The notes below the pieces were generated by a model that was not told the origin of the DNA, did not search any database, and saw nothing but the letters and a program-made list of their open reading frames with translations. From positions 70,773,583-70,837,582 of the forward strand of contig CALNVZ010002100.1 in NCBI GenBank assembly GCA_940671915.1: a DNA stretch of 64,000 nt, read 5' to 3'. The position numbers and the translations under genes were made by a program. The stretch is from Paracentrotus lividus. Its lineage: Eukaryota > Echinodermata > Echinoidea > Camarodonta > Echinidae. Positions 1 to 14,000 of this stretch are shown here, in pieces; position 1 is the stretch's first letter, and each line of letters opens with the position of its first letter.

Positions 1-1523
1 AACTTAGCAGGCTCTTATTTATTCTATATACCTCAAATACATGTTAAGTTTCAAAAATTTGGTCAAATGGAGAGGGTGGATTCCCCCCACCTTGGTGTGA
101 GATGACCAAAATAACCATGCCCATTGAAGTTAAGACTATTTTTTCATTTAATGAAGACACTCCTTGTAAATGTATATTTTTTAAAGAAATTTCATGAGCA
201 ATTCAAATATGTTAAATATTAATTGCTATTTGAACGGGACTTAAATAGGGCACTTAATAAAAATTTGGGCCCTTCAAAAATATTTAGAAACCCCACATAA
301 GATGTAACTACTTCACCCTGTGTTTGTTATGAATGCATATTGACATCCTCAGGGAATTTCCTTTCAGAATATATATACTTTTGTAGGGAGGGGCTTAAAA
401 TGTTTAACGTTATGACACTTGATCCTGAAAGGGGCAAGATTTTTTAGATTTTCAATAATGTGTGTGTAACAGGAAAAGGGCGACTTGGGCGAGTTCCAAC
501 CCATGGCTTGTTATTTGTTTAAGCTAATATGATATTTGGAGACATTCCAATCATTTTAAAGGTATTTAAATGATCAACTGAGTGAAAAATTACTCAAAAA
601 TTTCAAAATGCTTGGTGTTCTAATAATTTTGGCCACCACTGTATATTTCATTAATTTGATTAATGAGAGCGCGGCTAATTCCCGTATGGACAGCTCACAT
701 TGATATTTATGCTGGAGATATATATGGACTAATTTGTTTAAGATCAGGCCTGAAACATCTCGACACTTTTACTCCTATAAATAATAGGTACAATTAATCT
801 TACGGTAGAATATAAATTTACCATGGACTTACGGCAGACATTAATCAAAGATCGCAAGGAACGTACTGGAGGCATTATTGGAGGTACCACCTATATTAGC
901 AGAGGTATTGCATTAATCTGTTAAAATCTGTTCTTGTCATGAATGTGGTTGGAATCAAATTTGTTAAGACTGCCCTCTACCTCTATTTTTTTTTTTTTAA
1001 TCTTTGGCCAACATTTCTCCCATTATGCCATGTGTTGATGCCATCATCCTGATTTCAATATGCTTTCTCCTGATATCTGCTACAATTTTCTGATATAAAC
1101 TTTATAAAAGATTAATCCTTAATATTTGATTCACTCCGATTCAAAGTGTGACAAAGTATCGTTACATTTTGTGACAGAATTAAAAAATTATGTCTATACT
1201 CATAAATGACAATTATAAACGCTTCTATATTTCTCTTTTGCCATGCACACTGGGCTGGAGTTGTAGCAATCTTTGCTACATATAATTTATATTGATACAT
1301 TACATGTTGATAGTTCGTCTGGGCATCACTGCCATCACTAAGTCTTTCCGCATTTTCAGTTACATACTTTTTATCAAGTTCTTTACTGCATCATAATGTT
1401 TTTCCCCTCCTTTATCGTGTTCATACATTATAGGTGAAAGTTTGATAATTCATACAAGGCAAAATATTTGGCAATCACATGCTGCGTCTGTAACTTATGA
1501 ACGTTGTAACATTCTGCAGTTCG
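1..1523. other. AT-rich sequence downstream of Wnt2, no gene seen
   Basis: I see no coding homology, splice-bounded exon or clear repeat end here. A T-run lies near 988-1000. It may include distal 3' UTR. Confidence 0.5.
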
Positions 1524-1590
1524 TTAGCTCATCCATTCAGTTTGGATTCTCAGTTTATTAGCTCATCTATTTAGTTTGGATTCTCAGTGT
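1524..1590. repeat. 33-34 bp direct repeat, two copies
   Basis: TTAGCTCATCCATTCAGTTT and TTAGCTCATCTATTTAGTTT, each followed by GGATTCTCAGT, form two adjacent copies with two differences. The repeat lies in the probable Wnt2 3' UTR or just downstream. Confidence 0.8.
1554..1559 (-). terminator. Possible Wnt2 polyadenylation signal
   Basis: An AATAAA on the minus strand lies about 260 bases downstream of the Wnt2 stop codon, inside a small direct repeat. It is one of several possible signals in AT-rich sequence and there is no transcript evidence here. Confidence 0.25.
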
Positions 1591-1818
1591 TTGGACGATT
1601 TCGATTACGAGATCTGTTCTTCTTACTCTTCTACCGAAAGTCGTTGCCTGTTGTTGATGCGCTTCCAATCCGAAAACATTCGGAGAATTCAGATCGGACG
1701 GCGTCGCAAGAACGTCCGCAGTCCCGACTCACCTTCAGTCAACGCGTTGTGCGCGTCTGATCCGTCGTACATCGTGCTACCATGCGTTCGCGAGGCGGTA
1801 GAATCGGTAGCTCCGCGG

Positions 1819-2040
1819 TCAGGCGGTAACCGGTCGTCTTCCGTGCGCCTTACACGTGTTAACGTCCACTGTCTCAGTACACTCATGGCATTGTACGAAA
1901 GCAGCCAATGAACTTGCATTCACACTGCCGTGTCTGTTGGACACGCTTTGTATTGTAACCACGCCAACAGCACATTACGTCACAACCATCGGGTCCGTCT
2001 GACGTTCTGTTACAGATTCTACCAGCAGTGCCTAGTGAAC
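1819..2040 (-). CDS. wnt2: Wnt2 coding exon 6: C-terminal cysteine domain
   Basis: This exon follows acceptor TTCTTTTTAATAG, entering in phase 1 as G|GT. It encodes [20 protein letters not shown], then [11 protein letters not shown] and CECKF. After CECKF the frame shifts twice within about 15 bases (near 1900-1915). It resumes in a third frame as [15 protein letters not shown] and stops at 1821-1819. Those cysteines match the Wnt C-terminal pattern (FHWCC..V.C..C....VHTCK), so two single bases appear to be missing. CNRTS is a possible glycosylation sequon. Like exon 5, the errors cluster in about 700 bases, suggesting local sequence quality rather than long-standing decay. Confidence 0.87.
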
Positions 2041-5000
2041 CTATTAAAAAGAAAATAAGAGACATATGGGCTTAAAGACGTTACAAATAGTTGTGGAAAT
2101 ATTTCTAGAAGCAAGTGTTCCAAAAATTAGTAAGCGTAATTTATTTTGAAGAGAGTTTATTCCTACAGGGTATGCATTTAAGTCGAAATTGGTCTAGCAG
2201 TAACGCTCTGTCAAATTCCTTTATTCGCTTATAAACGGAAGACTGGCAAACTGGAAAGGGCTGATTGAGAGTCGGCCGAATTGAGGAATAAGCAGAGTGC
2301 GGTTTGAGGCCGAAATAATTAAGAATCAATCCTACCTGTTCGTGTGTCTCTCCGGCAGTAGTCTGGAGATCTTTCAAAGTAGACGAGATCAGCCTTCGAC
2401 GGCTTCCTCGATTGGGACGATGATGACGAGAGAAGGAGATCGTTACCTTCTTGGTTGACGCTTACTTTCGTCGCATCGTGGTATTTCTTTTTAGATATTC
2501 ACCGACCTGTCAATACAAAATGCCATGAATGAATAATTTGTTCCAGAAAGCTTTGTGATATTATAGTCTTGATTATTTCAGAATAATTTCCTTTATTCAT
2601 TTACTTACCGCTGTTTATCAACTAGGTAAATTAAAGTAAATAAAAAATAAGGGCTTCCTAAACGTGTTTGATGATGTTAGGTTTCTGACAATGATTGTTG
2701 GTGAATTAATGGATATCAACCGCGGGCTTCAGCAGTGACAGCCAGACCCACTGCACATGCGCTAACCTTTTGCAGATTCCACAAAGTAACTTTTTAAAGC
2801 AACACATGTAATCTTCAAAAGAGTTTTAAGAGGATATTTTATGCTCTTACACTGTAAAAAAAAAAAAGGTAACTCGCAAGAAAATGAGTAAACTAATGCT
2901 TTACTCCAACGGAGTAAACTAATGCTTTACTCCAACGGAGTAAATTTTGTTTACTCTTAACAGAGTCAAAAGGTAACTCGCAAGAAATGAGTAACTAATG
3001 GTTAATGGTTTACTCCTTTCGAAGCTAGGATTAGGAATGATACATAGATGACTAAAAGTTACTCTTTTCTGAGTAACATTTAGCTGAAACCGCATCAGTA
3101 ATATTTTTTTACTCAGTAACATTTAGCTCAACCGCATGAGTAATATTTTTTACTCAGTACATTTAGCTCACCAGCATGAAGTATATTTTACTCAGTAACA
3201 TTTAGCCAAACCGCAAAGAGTAAATTATTTTTTACTCAATTTCACGCGAGTTACCTTTTTGCTCAATATTGGGTAAGATTTTACTCATTTTTTTTAGAGT
3301 GTATTGTATTTATCGTTTCCTTGATATTCTCAGAGTTGTAATCAGTAGAGGGAGCTGTTTATATTTACCAGAGCGTTCGTTGTAGGAGAAGGCATAAATA
3401 AAAATTTGGAAATAGAACTTTACATCCATCATGTCTGTCAGCGCATTATTCTACATATTTGGCGCATTCTTTTTAAGCAAAGTAGTTGCCAAGGAAACAA
3501 AGAGGTATTTCGTCGGTCTCCCCTCAGAAAGGATTTAGAATCTCTTGACATGTTGACCCGCTTATAAAAGAGAGAGAAATTCTGTTGTTTCAGCGAGATA
3601 TAGGATAAAACTTGTTGAGACTAGGGTTAGGTTTATATGGCAGAGTAGAGTGTTCAGTGTCCAGGGTCGAAATAAGTTAGCACCCCAAACCGTGTTTCAG
3701 TCGTTCGCAAAATCTCTTGGTAAAACACCCCAGGTAAAATATCGCTATACATGATCTAGTATGGAAATAATTTACCCCAAACCGTGTTAGTTTGACCATT
3801 TAATGTTTTAGATGATAGAGTTACCTTTCTGAAGTCCAACATAGCTAACCAGCATGTCCTAACAGAGCATGATCCACTGACTCCGTGACACTTACACTCT
3901 AACTTCATGATCCGACGAACAGCCTGTAGACGAAGGAAAACAGAAAGAAAATATACATTTGAATTAGTAATTTTAAACAATTTCAAGTTTATTCCACTCA
4001 TAAAAACGTTAGGTGAATACATACACATAATACATAACATACAAGAAACATAAATTAAAAACATATGAATAACTAAATGTTCTAAATATTCTAAATTGAG
4101 ATATTTAAGAATTTATTATTTAGTTACAACGTCATAATACCTCATGAGTCACATTAACAATTTTAGCTATTTATTTTCAGGAATGAAGGGCTTATAGCAT
4201 AGTTCTTAAAAGAACCAAATCCATCTAAGCTACTTAAGAAAAAACGCATTAATTTTGTTTTTCACATTTTACGCTGTAGGCGTATTTGGAAAAGTAATAT
4301 TAGAAAGTACATTTCTAATGGTTGCCCTCGCAATTTAAGGTTAAAACTTTTGTTCAAAGAGAGATACGGACCAGGATAATTGACTCAATGACTCAGTTTT
4401 TTCAACAAAGTGGATGTAATACCTTTAGGAACTATAAGCTCTTCAATCGAGGACATGTAATTTGAAATCTCTGCTTAAAAACAACTTTAAAATTATTACA
4501 AGGGAGTATAATCTAAAGACACTGAATCCTCTGATTTCCCCCTATATCACATGAATAACATAATTACATCTTATCCCATAATGTGAGGATGACTCATAAC
4601 CTAATTCAAAGGGATTAACTATTTTTATTTTTTTTGAGAGAGAGAGAGAGATGGCGCTTTAGATATTAAGCTACTTTGCCAGCTGTAACTAAAGGCGGGC
4701 TCACACTATGCGACTTGCTGCGGTGCGATTTTTCTGGAAAACTTTAATATTATCTGATACAAACATTCAAACAAGGAAATTCATTATCACGATTATGTAC
4801 AAAGTTGTGAGTATTCCTATGAATATCAAAATTAAACTTCAAGGCGATTGCGAACCCCCTTCTCTGTATAAAATCTAATTGTTTCCAAATCGCAGTGACG
4901 TCACTGCGATCTTGCGGTTTTAAGGTAATTTGACCTTTACTCCTAATTAAAGACCCGCATTGGAATAAAATTTTGATAAAATTGTTCCTTTACAATTTTT

Positions 5001-8000
5001 ACATCTCATAAGAGAATGTTTCAAATGTCGCATTAATAATGCAAACTACCGTTTGTTTAAAAAATCGCACCGCAGCAAGTCGATTAAGGCGGGCTCACAC
5101 TATGCGACTTGCTGCGGTGCGATATTTTAAACCAACGGTAGTTTGCATTATTAATGCGACATTTGAAACATGCAAAGTTCTCTTATGAGATGTAAAAATT
5201 GTAAAGGAACAATTTTCTCAAAATTGTATTCCAATGCGGGTCTTTAATTAGGAGTAAAGGTCAAATTACATTAAAACCGCAAGATCGCAGTGACGTCACT
5301 GCGATTTGGAAACAATTAGATATTATACAGAGAAAGGGGTTCAGCAATCGGCTTAAAATTTAATTTTGATATTCATAGGAATACCCACAACTTTGTACAT
5401 TATGAATTTCCTTGTTTGAATGTTTGTATCAGATAATATTAAAGTTATTAAAGTTTTCCTGAAAAATCGCACCGCAGCAAGTCGCATATAGTGTGAGCCC
5501 GCCTTAAGTGTGAGCCCGCCTTAATGCGGCGGTCACAACTCGACGTAGGCTACGGGGCACGTGCCATCAACGTAGCTTGCGTTGCATGTACAATGCACGC
5601 ACAGGTCCTGGGTCAACTTCTGAGATTCCTGCGTTTCTGTAGTAAAGGTATTGTAAAAACTTCCTGCACGTCGTACATGCATTGTACCTGCAAGGTACCT
5701 CCGCTGCACGAATTTTCTACGAAATCCATCGTAGGGAGTTGTACGTCTAGGGTACGGCGAGTTGTGACCGCCGCATAAATCGAGTTAATTCATGACATGT
5801 ATTATGATCTTAGATCAGTAATTTTTTTAATTATCATAGTTTAATTTGATCCAGATGATCCAGAAATTGTTGGAATACACCAACCAGAACAAAAAAACTC
5901 AGCCCTTCCTCACTGATGAGTACGCGTTCATTTTACTTCAACTGTCAGCGCAACAGAAATAACGCATATACATACAGTGTCCCCAAAAATTATTTGTACA
6001 CTTTGAAAAAATGAAATTAAACAAATCGATGTTGGTTTGAAATTTCAGTTACTATTTATATCAGATGGTAGGTAATGTCTCTATCACCTGAACCCTTAAT
6101 CTCAAATGTTCCGTCAATCTTAGAGGTTCTAGGCCGCCATTTGCAATTTTCATGGCCCAAAAATTATTTGTACACTTCAGAAGATGGGCTTTTTAAGGAG
6201 TGTTTAAAATTTTGGGGGGACTTCTTTGACTTCCAGGGCAGTCATCAACCTCCTTGGCATACTGTTGACCAATTTAGCACTCATTTCACCGCCAATTCCA
6301 TTCCAAGTTCGCTGAAGCGTGTCCTGGAGCTGCTGGAGGTTTGATGGCGAGTCTAGAGGGCGCTGTCGCTTCAGATCACCTCTCATGTGCTAGATGGGGA
6401 TTAAATCTGGGATCTGAGGTGCCTTTTCTAGCTTCTTAACAAGTTTCTGCTAAAAAAAATGCTTTAATATGCTTCGCTACATGCTTGAGGTCCCTGTCAT
6501 GTTGGAACACAACTTGAAGACCATTCAGCCTTTACGCAAATGGGAGCTTCTAAGAGGCAAAAATAGTCTCATGGACATCAGTTTTCATGATGATATTGAT
6601 AAACAGACAGTAAGCAATTAAATATTGCAATTTGCGACCAAAGAAAATTGCATCCAAGGCCACAGAGACTGAGGAACCCTTACAAAAATGTCCTGTGGTA
6701 TTCCTATGGTATTTCTGAATGTCCTGTGGTATTCATATGGTATTTCTGAATGTCCTGTGGTATTCCTATGGTATTTCTATGGTACAATAAAATACCATAG
6801 AAGTACCATAGGGAAATACCACACAGGAAAAGGGTACCATAAGAATACCATACAGCAGTGCTGTGGTATTTGGCACAAATACCATATGTATGGTATTTCT
6901 GTATGGTTTTTTGACACAAATACCATATGTATGGTATTTCTGTATGTTTTTTTTTGTACAAATACCATATGTATGGTATTGCGTATGTTTTTTTTTGCAC
7001 AAATACCATATGTATGGTATTGCTGTATGGTTTTTTGGCACAAATACCATATGTATGGTATTGCTGTATGGTTTTCTGGCACAAATACCATATGTATGGT
7101 ATTTCTGTATGGTTTGTTGGCACAAATACCATATGTATGGTATTTCTGTATGGTTTTTTTTTTGCACAAATACCATATGGTATTGCTGTATGTTTTTTTT
7201 GCACAAATACCATATGTATGGTATTGATGTATGTTTTTTTGCAGAAATACCTTATGTATGGTATTGCTGTATGATTTTCTGGCACAAATACCATATGTAT
7301 GATATTTCTGTATGTTTTTTTGGCACAAATACCATATGTATGGTATTTCTGTATGGCTTTTTGGCACTAATACCATATGTATGGTATTGCTGTATGTTTT
7401 TTTGGCACAAATACCATATGTATGGTATTGCTGTATGGTTTTTTGGCACAAATACCATATGTATCGTATTGCTGTATGGTTTTTTGGCACAAATACCATA
7501 TGTATGGTATTGCTGTATGGTTTTTGGTACAAATACCATATGTATGGTATTGCTGTATTTTTTTTTTACACACATACCATATGTATGGTATTGCTGTATG
7601 TTTTTTGGCACAAATACCACATGTATTGGAGCCTCTGTTACAATCGCCCCATGTTACAATTATTGTCCCGGTCTCCCCTACCATCAGGGGCTGCGATTTC
7701 ATGTGATGACTGTCAGGGTAGGGGGGAGAACGGAGACCCCTGAATGGGAATCATTATAGACTCGAACGGAATAAGGCTTCCTAAATATTTGTATACCCAA
7801 AATTCGAAATAGAATGATCTATTTCACATAATTTATTATGCAGAAACTAATGACAATTTTAAGAATATAAGGTTGGAACAAATAAAACATATTCCACAAA
7901 ATACGACCTGAAGACATAGTTAAATCGTTAAATCATTGTATTGTTATTTGTTTGTGAGCGCGAAGCGCGAGCTAAAAATTTAGCTCTTTAATAACATTAA

Positions 8001-11000
8001 TCATTGTATTCACTAGCTGATAATCACTACTAGAAAATACAATGCCGAAGAGCGAGTGAAAATCTCATTAATCAACGTTTTACAATACAAGTGTGTCCCA
8101 CAATAAATGCTAATGGCACTTTAGATGGGTAATATTTAAAATTACAAATATGGTCACTTTTTATAAACGATACGGACCTGAAAACAAAAGAATTTAAAAG
8201 AACTGAAAAGTTTATTTCCATCACATTTGGACAAGTGGGCAAATACAAAATTTATCCAAATTATTTAGAAAATAAAGACAAAAAGTAAAGCTTTGAAAAT
8301 CAAAGGGACACGTCCCCTGATTGACGCCAAATTTGGAGAGGAATTAATTATACACTAGATCGGAATAAATAAACACCCCAACAGAGACAATATAATATAG
8401 GCTAATATCCCAAAATTCAAATAGAATGACCTACCTCACACATTATGCCAAGTTACAAAAATAAGCGTTGTAACAAATAAAAGAATAAATGATATAGGAC
8501 CTGAAGAAAGATTATTGGTTATTATTGTCTGGTGTTTTTGTTTGTAGCGAAGCGGGAGCGAAAATTTGCTTTTTATTGACCTGAACTTGGTTCATTTTAC
8601 GCATATTGTTCCTCTTCGTCTATTATATGTCATATTATTTTTGTTAAGCTTTAAAAATCGAGGGTGGACGATCCCCCAAGAAAACAAAAATCGATGGGTG
8701 GTGGGGACTCGATCACCCCCCCCCCCCCGTCCACCCGGGACGCCGCCAATACCTACCGTTGTGTAGTATTGTCACAGGATATTTTTTTTTCTAAGGGATA
8801 GTTTCTTACAGGAATTGACATAGTGGTGTCTGACCAAGTCGACTTGATTAGACGAAATGGGAATTAATTAAGACCATAATGGTAATTTGACGAACTGATT
8901 GAAGACAAACTTCCAACAGGGATGAAACCAACGGGCATTAGTCAAAGTGGATTTATGGCAGTTTTACTGCTGAAGTTTGGTAGTCGTATGGTTATTCCTG
9001 TGGTACTTCGTGTGGGTACTATGGTAATTAGCTCATTTGCATACAATGTTTTTGTATTGCACATCAGTATTTTGTGGAGCTTACCTCATTAACTAGTAAT
9101 TGCCTGCATATTAATGTTTTTTCTTTTAGGGAAATATATTTCCTAAACACAAAGTAACATCAAGAGCATAGTTTTGACATTTGCATTATTATCAAGAGAT
9201 ATAGAAAATAACTAACTGTGACCCAAATAATATTTGCCTAAAATAGTGGTATATATACCAGCAGTATGGTATCCTTGGGTGTCTAGCGGCAGTCCTGTGG
9301 TAACGGCGTGTGGTCATCCTAAATTAACGGCGTGTGGTGTTCCGGTCGTAACGGTATGTCATAATCCTGGTAACTGTGTGCGGTATTGATGTGTGCACTA
9401 GTTTGGGCTAATGCTATTAGGTATTTTTGCTGTATGGTACTCCTGTATGGTATTTTTTGTGGTACTTGTGCTAAAATACCATAGGAAATCCTGTGGTATT
9501 TGTGCCGAAATACCATAGGAAACCCTATGTATTTTGGCTGTATGGTATTTTGGTGTATTGTGCAAAAAACCATAGGAAATCCTATGGTATTTTGCTGTAT
9601 GGTACTTCTGTATGCATTTGTGTGGTATTGTGCCAAAAAACCATAGGAAATCCTATGGTATTTGGCTGTATGGTATTTTGTGTGGTATTTGTGCCAAAAA
9701 ACCATAGGAAATCCTATGGTATTTTGGCTGTATGGTACTTCTGTATGGTATTTTGTGTGGTATTTGTGCCAACAAAACCATAGGAAATCCTATGGTATTT
9801 GGCTGTATTGGTATTTGTGCCAAAAAACCATAGGAAAATCCTTATGGTATTTTGGCTGTATGGTACTTCTGTATGGTATTTTGTGTGGTATTTGCGCCAA
9901 AAAACCATAGGAAATCCTATGGTATTTTGGCTGTATGGTATTTTGTGTGGTATTTGTGCCAAAAAACCATAGGAAATCATATGGTATTTTGGCTGTATGG
10001 TACTTCTTTATGGTATTATGTGTGGTATTTGTGCCAAAAACCATAGGAAAATCCTGTGGTATTTTGTATGGTACCGTTGCGTGGTACCACACGACATTTT
10101 TGTAAGGGAATGACTGGGTGCCCTCAAAAGTGTCTGCAACAGGCTAAATGGCTACATGATTATAAGTGGAATAATTGGCAAGAAAGAAGCCAAATGTAAG
10201 GGACAGTAACAAAGAAGCGTCATGCTTTTGCAAAACAACATGTGATCAAGCCTGCAGAGTTCTAGCACTCTGTCCTAAGACCTAATAAGTGCAAAAGTGA
10301 TTGGATGGATGCGCGGGACTATATGTGACTTGTAGGAAGCTTACAGTCAGTTATGCTTGGAGCCAACAGTGAGAGGATTGTTTCATGATTTGGAGTTGTA
10401 TGGCCAGCCAGTAGAGAAGGAGAGATAAATTTATAACATGGGATCATGAATGCTGAAGCCATGAAGATATCCTTGCCCTGAGAATGGCTCAGATGCTCCC
10501 ATCTGCTTCAAGTCTGAATGGTCGTCAATTTACGGTCCAATATAACAATGACCCAAGAACACAGCAAACCATATTAAAGCATATTGCAACAGAAACATGT
10601 TAAACTGCAAGACAGGGCACCTCACAGCCCAGATTTAATCCCCATTTAGCACATGAGAGGTGATCTGAAGCGACAGCGCCCCTCTAGACTGACCATCCAA
10701 CATCCAGCAGCTCCAGGACACGCTCCAGCGAACTTGGATAGTATAGGCCGTGAAATGAGGGCTAAATCCGGTCGCGAAAGCTATGCCCAAGAAGGTTGAT
10801 GACTGTCCTGGAAGCCAAAGAAGACCCCCAAAATTTTAAACACTCCTTTAAAAACCCATGTTCTGAATTGTACAAAAAATTTTTGGGCCATGAAAATTAC
10901 AAATGGCGGCCTAGAACTTCCGAGACTGGCGGAACATTTGAGATTTAGTGTTTAGGTGATAGTAACATTACCTACCATTTGATATAAATAGTAAGCAAAA

Positions 11001-14000
11001 TTTCAAACCAACGTCGATTTATTCAATTCCACTTTTTCAAAGTGTACAAATAATTTTTGGGGACACTGTACAACGCAAACGTACTGGCATATGCTACGAG
11101 ATTGAAATAAAAGAAAGTGTTAATATGTTCATTTCTCACCCTACGGCCAGCCTTGTTGTTGTGTAGATTCATCATTGCCCGAGGATCTCTTTCTTTATTC
11201 TCTCTTGCATCAATGAACTTCCTTGCGAAGTCCATAGCGAACTTGACGTTGTCACTGCAACCGCCCCAATCGAAGACTCCACCAACCTCATCATTCCCCT
11301 TACCGCGTTTCGTGGGATCACACGCACAGTCGAGGAGCTCACCACGGCTGCATGATCGGGTGATTGCATGCACCGCTCCAGCAGATGAGATCGAGTAGGC
11401 GAACGCAGCTTCTCTACTTGCTTCTGAAACATAGAAAACATGGAGAATTATGAAATATAAATTACAATGACTGTACTTCTAACTCCTTATCTATTATTTT
11501 AAGAACATTCGTCCAAACAGCCTTTGATATATTCGTTATTTGTTTTGCCATTTTTCTCCAAACAAAAATACTGTTATTTAAGTTTTTAAGTTTTATTTTC
11601 CACACTCTAAAAACTGAAGTGCTCTTTTTAGCACTTCAGAGGCTGAAATCAGCATTTTTTTAAGAGCTTGTATAGTGACTGAACTTTCAGCAAAAATGGG
11701 CAAAAATGGTGTGACGTCATTTGGATTCAAACCTGGGTCCCCTGGAAGAGAACCGCTTACGACCATGTTAGACCAATTCACATCACACGATTGCTAGCAG
11801 ATCATAATTGCTTCATGATGAACTTTCTTCAAAGTTGCCATAATTATCTACTATGCCTTTCATATTTCAAGCAAGTTAGGGAGATATCCGTTGGTCTATT
11901 GTAACGTCAGCGGTACTCTTCCATGTCTAGGTTGAAACCGGTTCGAATCCCATACCGACATTGAATATATTTTCTTGTTGATAAATTAGCACTTGGGTTG
12001 GGTAATTGCATTCAAGTGCGCAGTCACTTACGAGCACCCATGGAATTAGCACTTCAGTTTATAGGAGATTATCATTATAAAATTAATACAGAACCTATTT
12101 AGATGAATAATATTAACACATAAATATAACAAAGATACAATCAATGTGCCTCACAATGTTGTGAACTGTGGAAACTAGGTAATATTGTAAATTATTATTT
12201 TTTTAACGCCTTGCCCATCATTGCCCATGGAGTGCATTATGCTTGGTGAAGCGCCCCCATCATTGCAATTATGTGGCGAAACAAATTGATATGCCATTGT
12301 CACAAGTTGGGGGTATTGTAAAAGGTGGAGGCGTTACATTTTGGAGGGAAATTATCACATTTTTCACATAGCTGAAAAGATGTACAGTCATAAGCTGTGC
12401 AATAATCATATTGTAGATAATTTATTCAGGCGTACATAGCTTGTTGTGAAGTTTCAGCTTCGCTATGATCATAGTTTTAATAGCAAGATTACTTTTAGTG
12501 GAGTTAGGGATAAAGGCCGTGGGTACGGCTAAATCCCNNNNNNNNNNNNNNNNNNNNNNNNNGATGCCACAACAGTATTTTGTGGAGTCTTACCTCCTAT
12601 TAACTAGTAATGCCTGCATTATTATGTTTTTTCTTTTAGGGAATATATTTCCTAAACACAAAAGTAACATCAAGAGCGAAGTTTTGCATTTGATTATTAG
12701 TCAGAGATATAGGATAATAAGCGTAGACGTGGACCCAAATATATTTGCTGTTAAATTAGGGGTTATATATGTATGATCCTTGGGTGTCTAGCGGGCAGTC
12801 CTGTGGTAACGGCGTGTGGTACCCTAAATAACGGCGTGTGGTGTTCCGGTTCGTAACGTATGGTCATAATCTGGTAACTGTGTGCGGTATTGATGTGTGT
12901 GCACTGTTTGGGCTAATGCTATTAGTATTTTTGTATGGTGACTCTCTGTATGGTATTTTTTGTGTACTTTGCTAAAATTACCATAGGAAATCCTGTGGTA
13001 TTTGTGCCGAAATACCATAGGAAACCCATGTATTTTGGCTCGTTATGGGTATTTTGTGTGTATTGTGCCAAAAACCATAGGAAATTCCTTGGTATTTTGC
13101 TGTATGGATACTTCTGTATGGCTATTGTGTTATTTGTGCCAAAAAACATAGGAAATCCTATGGATTTTGGCTGTATGGTATTTTGTGTGGTATTTTGTGC
13201 CAAAAAACCATAGGATCCTATGGTAGTTTGGCGTTTATGTTACTTCTGTATGGGTATGGATTTTGTGTGGTATTTGTCCAAAAAAACCATAGCGAAATCC
13301 TATCGATTTTGGCTGTATGGTATTTGTTGCCAAAAAACCATAGGAAAATACCTATGGTATTTTGGCTGTATGGTACTCTGTATGGTATTTGTGTGGTATT
13401 TGCTGCCAAAAAAACCATAGGAATCATGGATTTTGGCTTGTATGGTATTTTGTGTGGTATTTGTGCCAAAAACCAGTAGGAAATCATATGGTATTTTGGC
13501 TGTATTGTACTTCTTGTATGTATTATGTGTGGTATTTGTGCCAAAAAACCATAGGAAAATCCTGTGATATTTTGTAGGTACGTTGCGTGGTACCACACGA
13601 CATTTTGTAGGGATGACTGGGTTGCCTCAAAAAGTGGTCTTGCAAACAGGCTATAGCTTACCTGATTATTAAGTGGAATAATTGGCAAGAAGAAGCCAAA
13701 TGTAAGGGACCAGTAACAAAGAAGCGTCATGCTTTTGCAAAACAAACATGGTGATCAAGCCTGCAGATTTAGCACTCTGTCCTAAGACCTCAATAAGTGC
13801 AAAGTGATTGGATGTGATGCGCGGGACTATATGTGACTTGTAGGAGCTACAGTCAGTTATGTTGGAGCCAACAGTGAGAGGGATGTTTCCATGATTTGGT
13901 TTGTATTGGCAGCCAGTAGAGAAGGAAATAAAATTTATAACATGGGGATTCATGAATGGCTGAAGCCATGAAGATATCCTTGCCCCTGAGAATGGTCAGA

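Larger units (their letters stand above)
5975..11068. mobile_element. Tc1/mariner-like composite with perfect outer TIRs
   Basis: The left end CAGTGTCCCCAAAAATTATT is answered at 11068 by AATAATTTTTGGGGACACTG, and TA flanks both ends, the Tc1/mariner target duplication. Inside, two degraded transposase 3' regions point outward, one at each end. Two different palindromic minisatellites (6686-7625 and 9250-10100) lie between them. At about 5.1 kb it is far larger than a standard 1.3-1.6 kb Tc1 element, so it is probably two related elements joined tail-out around satellite DNA. Confidence 0.75.
9064..12537. repeat. Duplicated 3.45-kb segment, copy 1
   Basis: From GTATTTTGTGGAGCTTACCT to the N gap, this segment carries minisatellite B, the right Tc1 arm, intact Wnt2 exon 3 and a foldback element. 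It is repeated in the same order at 12571-16010. This copy has the readable exon. Confidence 0.9.

Noticed and set aside
6688-7759. Overlapping open frames of 115-298 residues on both strands over minisatellite A
   Set aside because: The 41-bp unit has no stop in several frames and is not a multiple of three, so all frames stay open; residues simply cycle (for example KYHMYGIAV).
12465-12776. Open frame crossing the N gap
   Set aside because: Its continuity depends on 25 unknown bases and repeat sequence.
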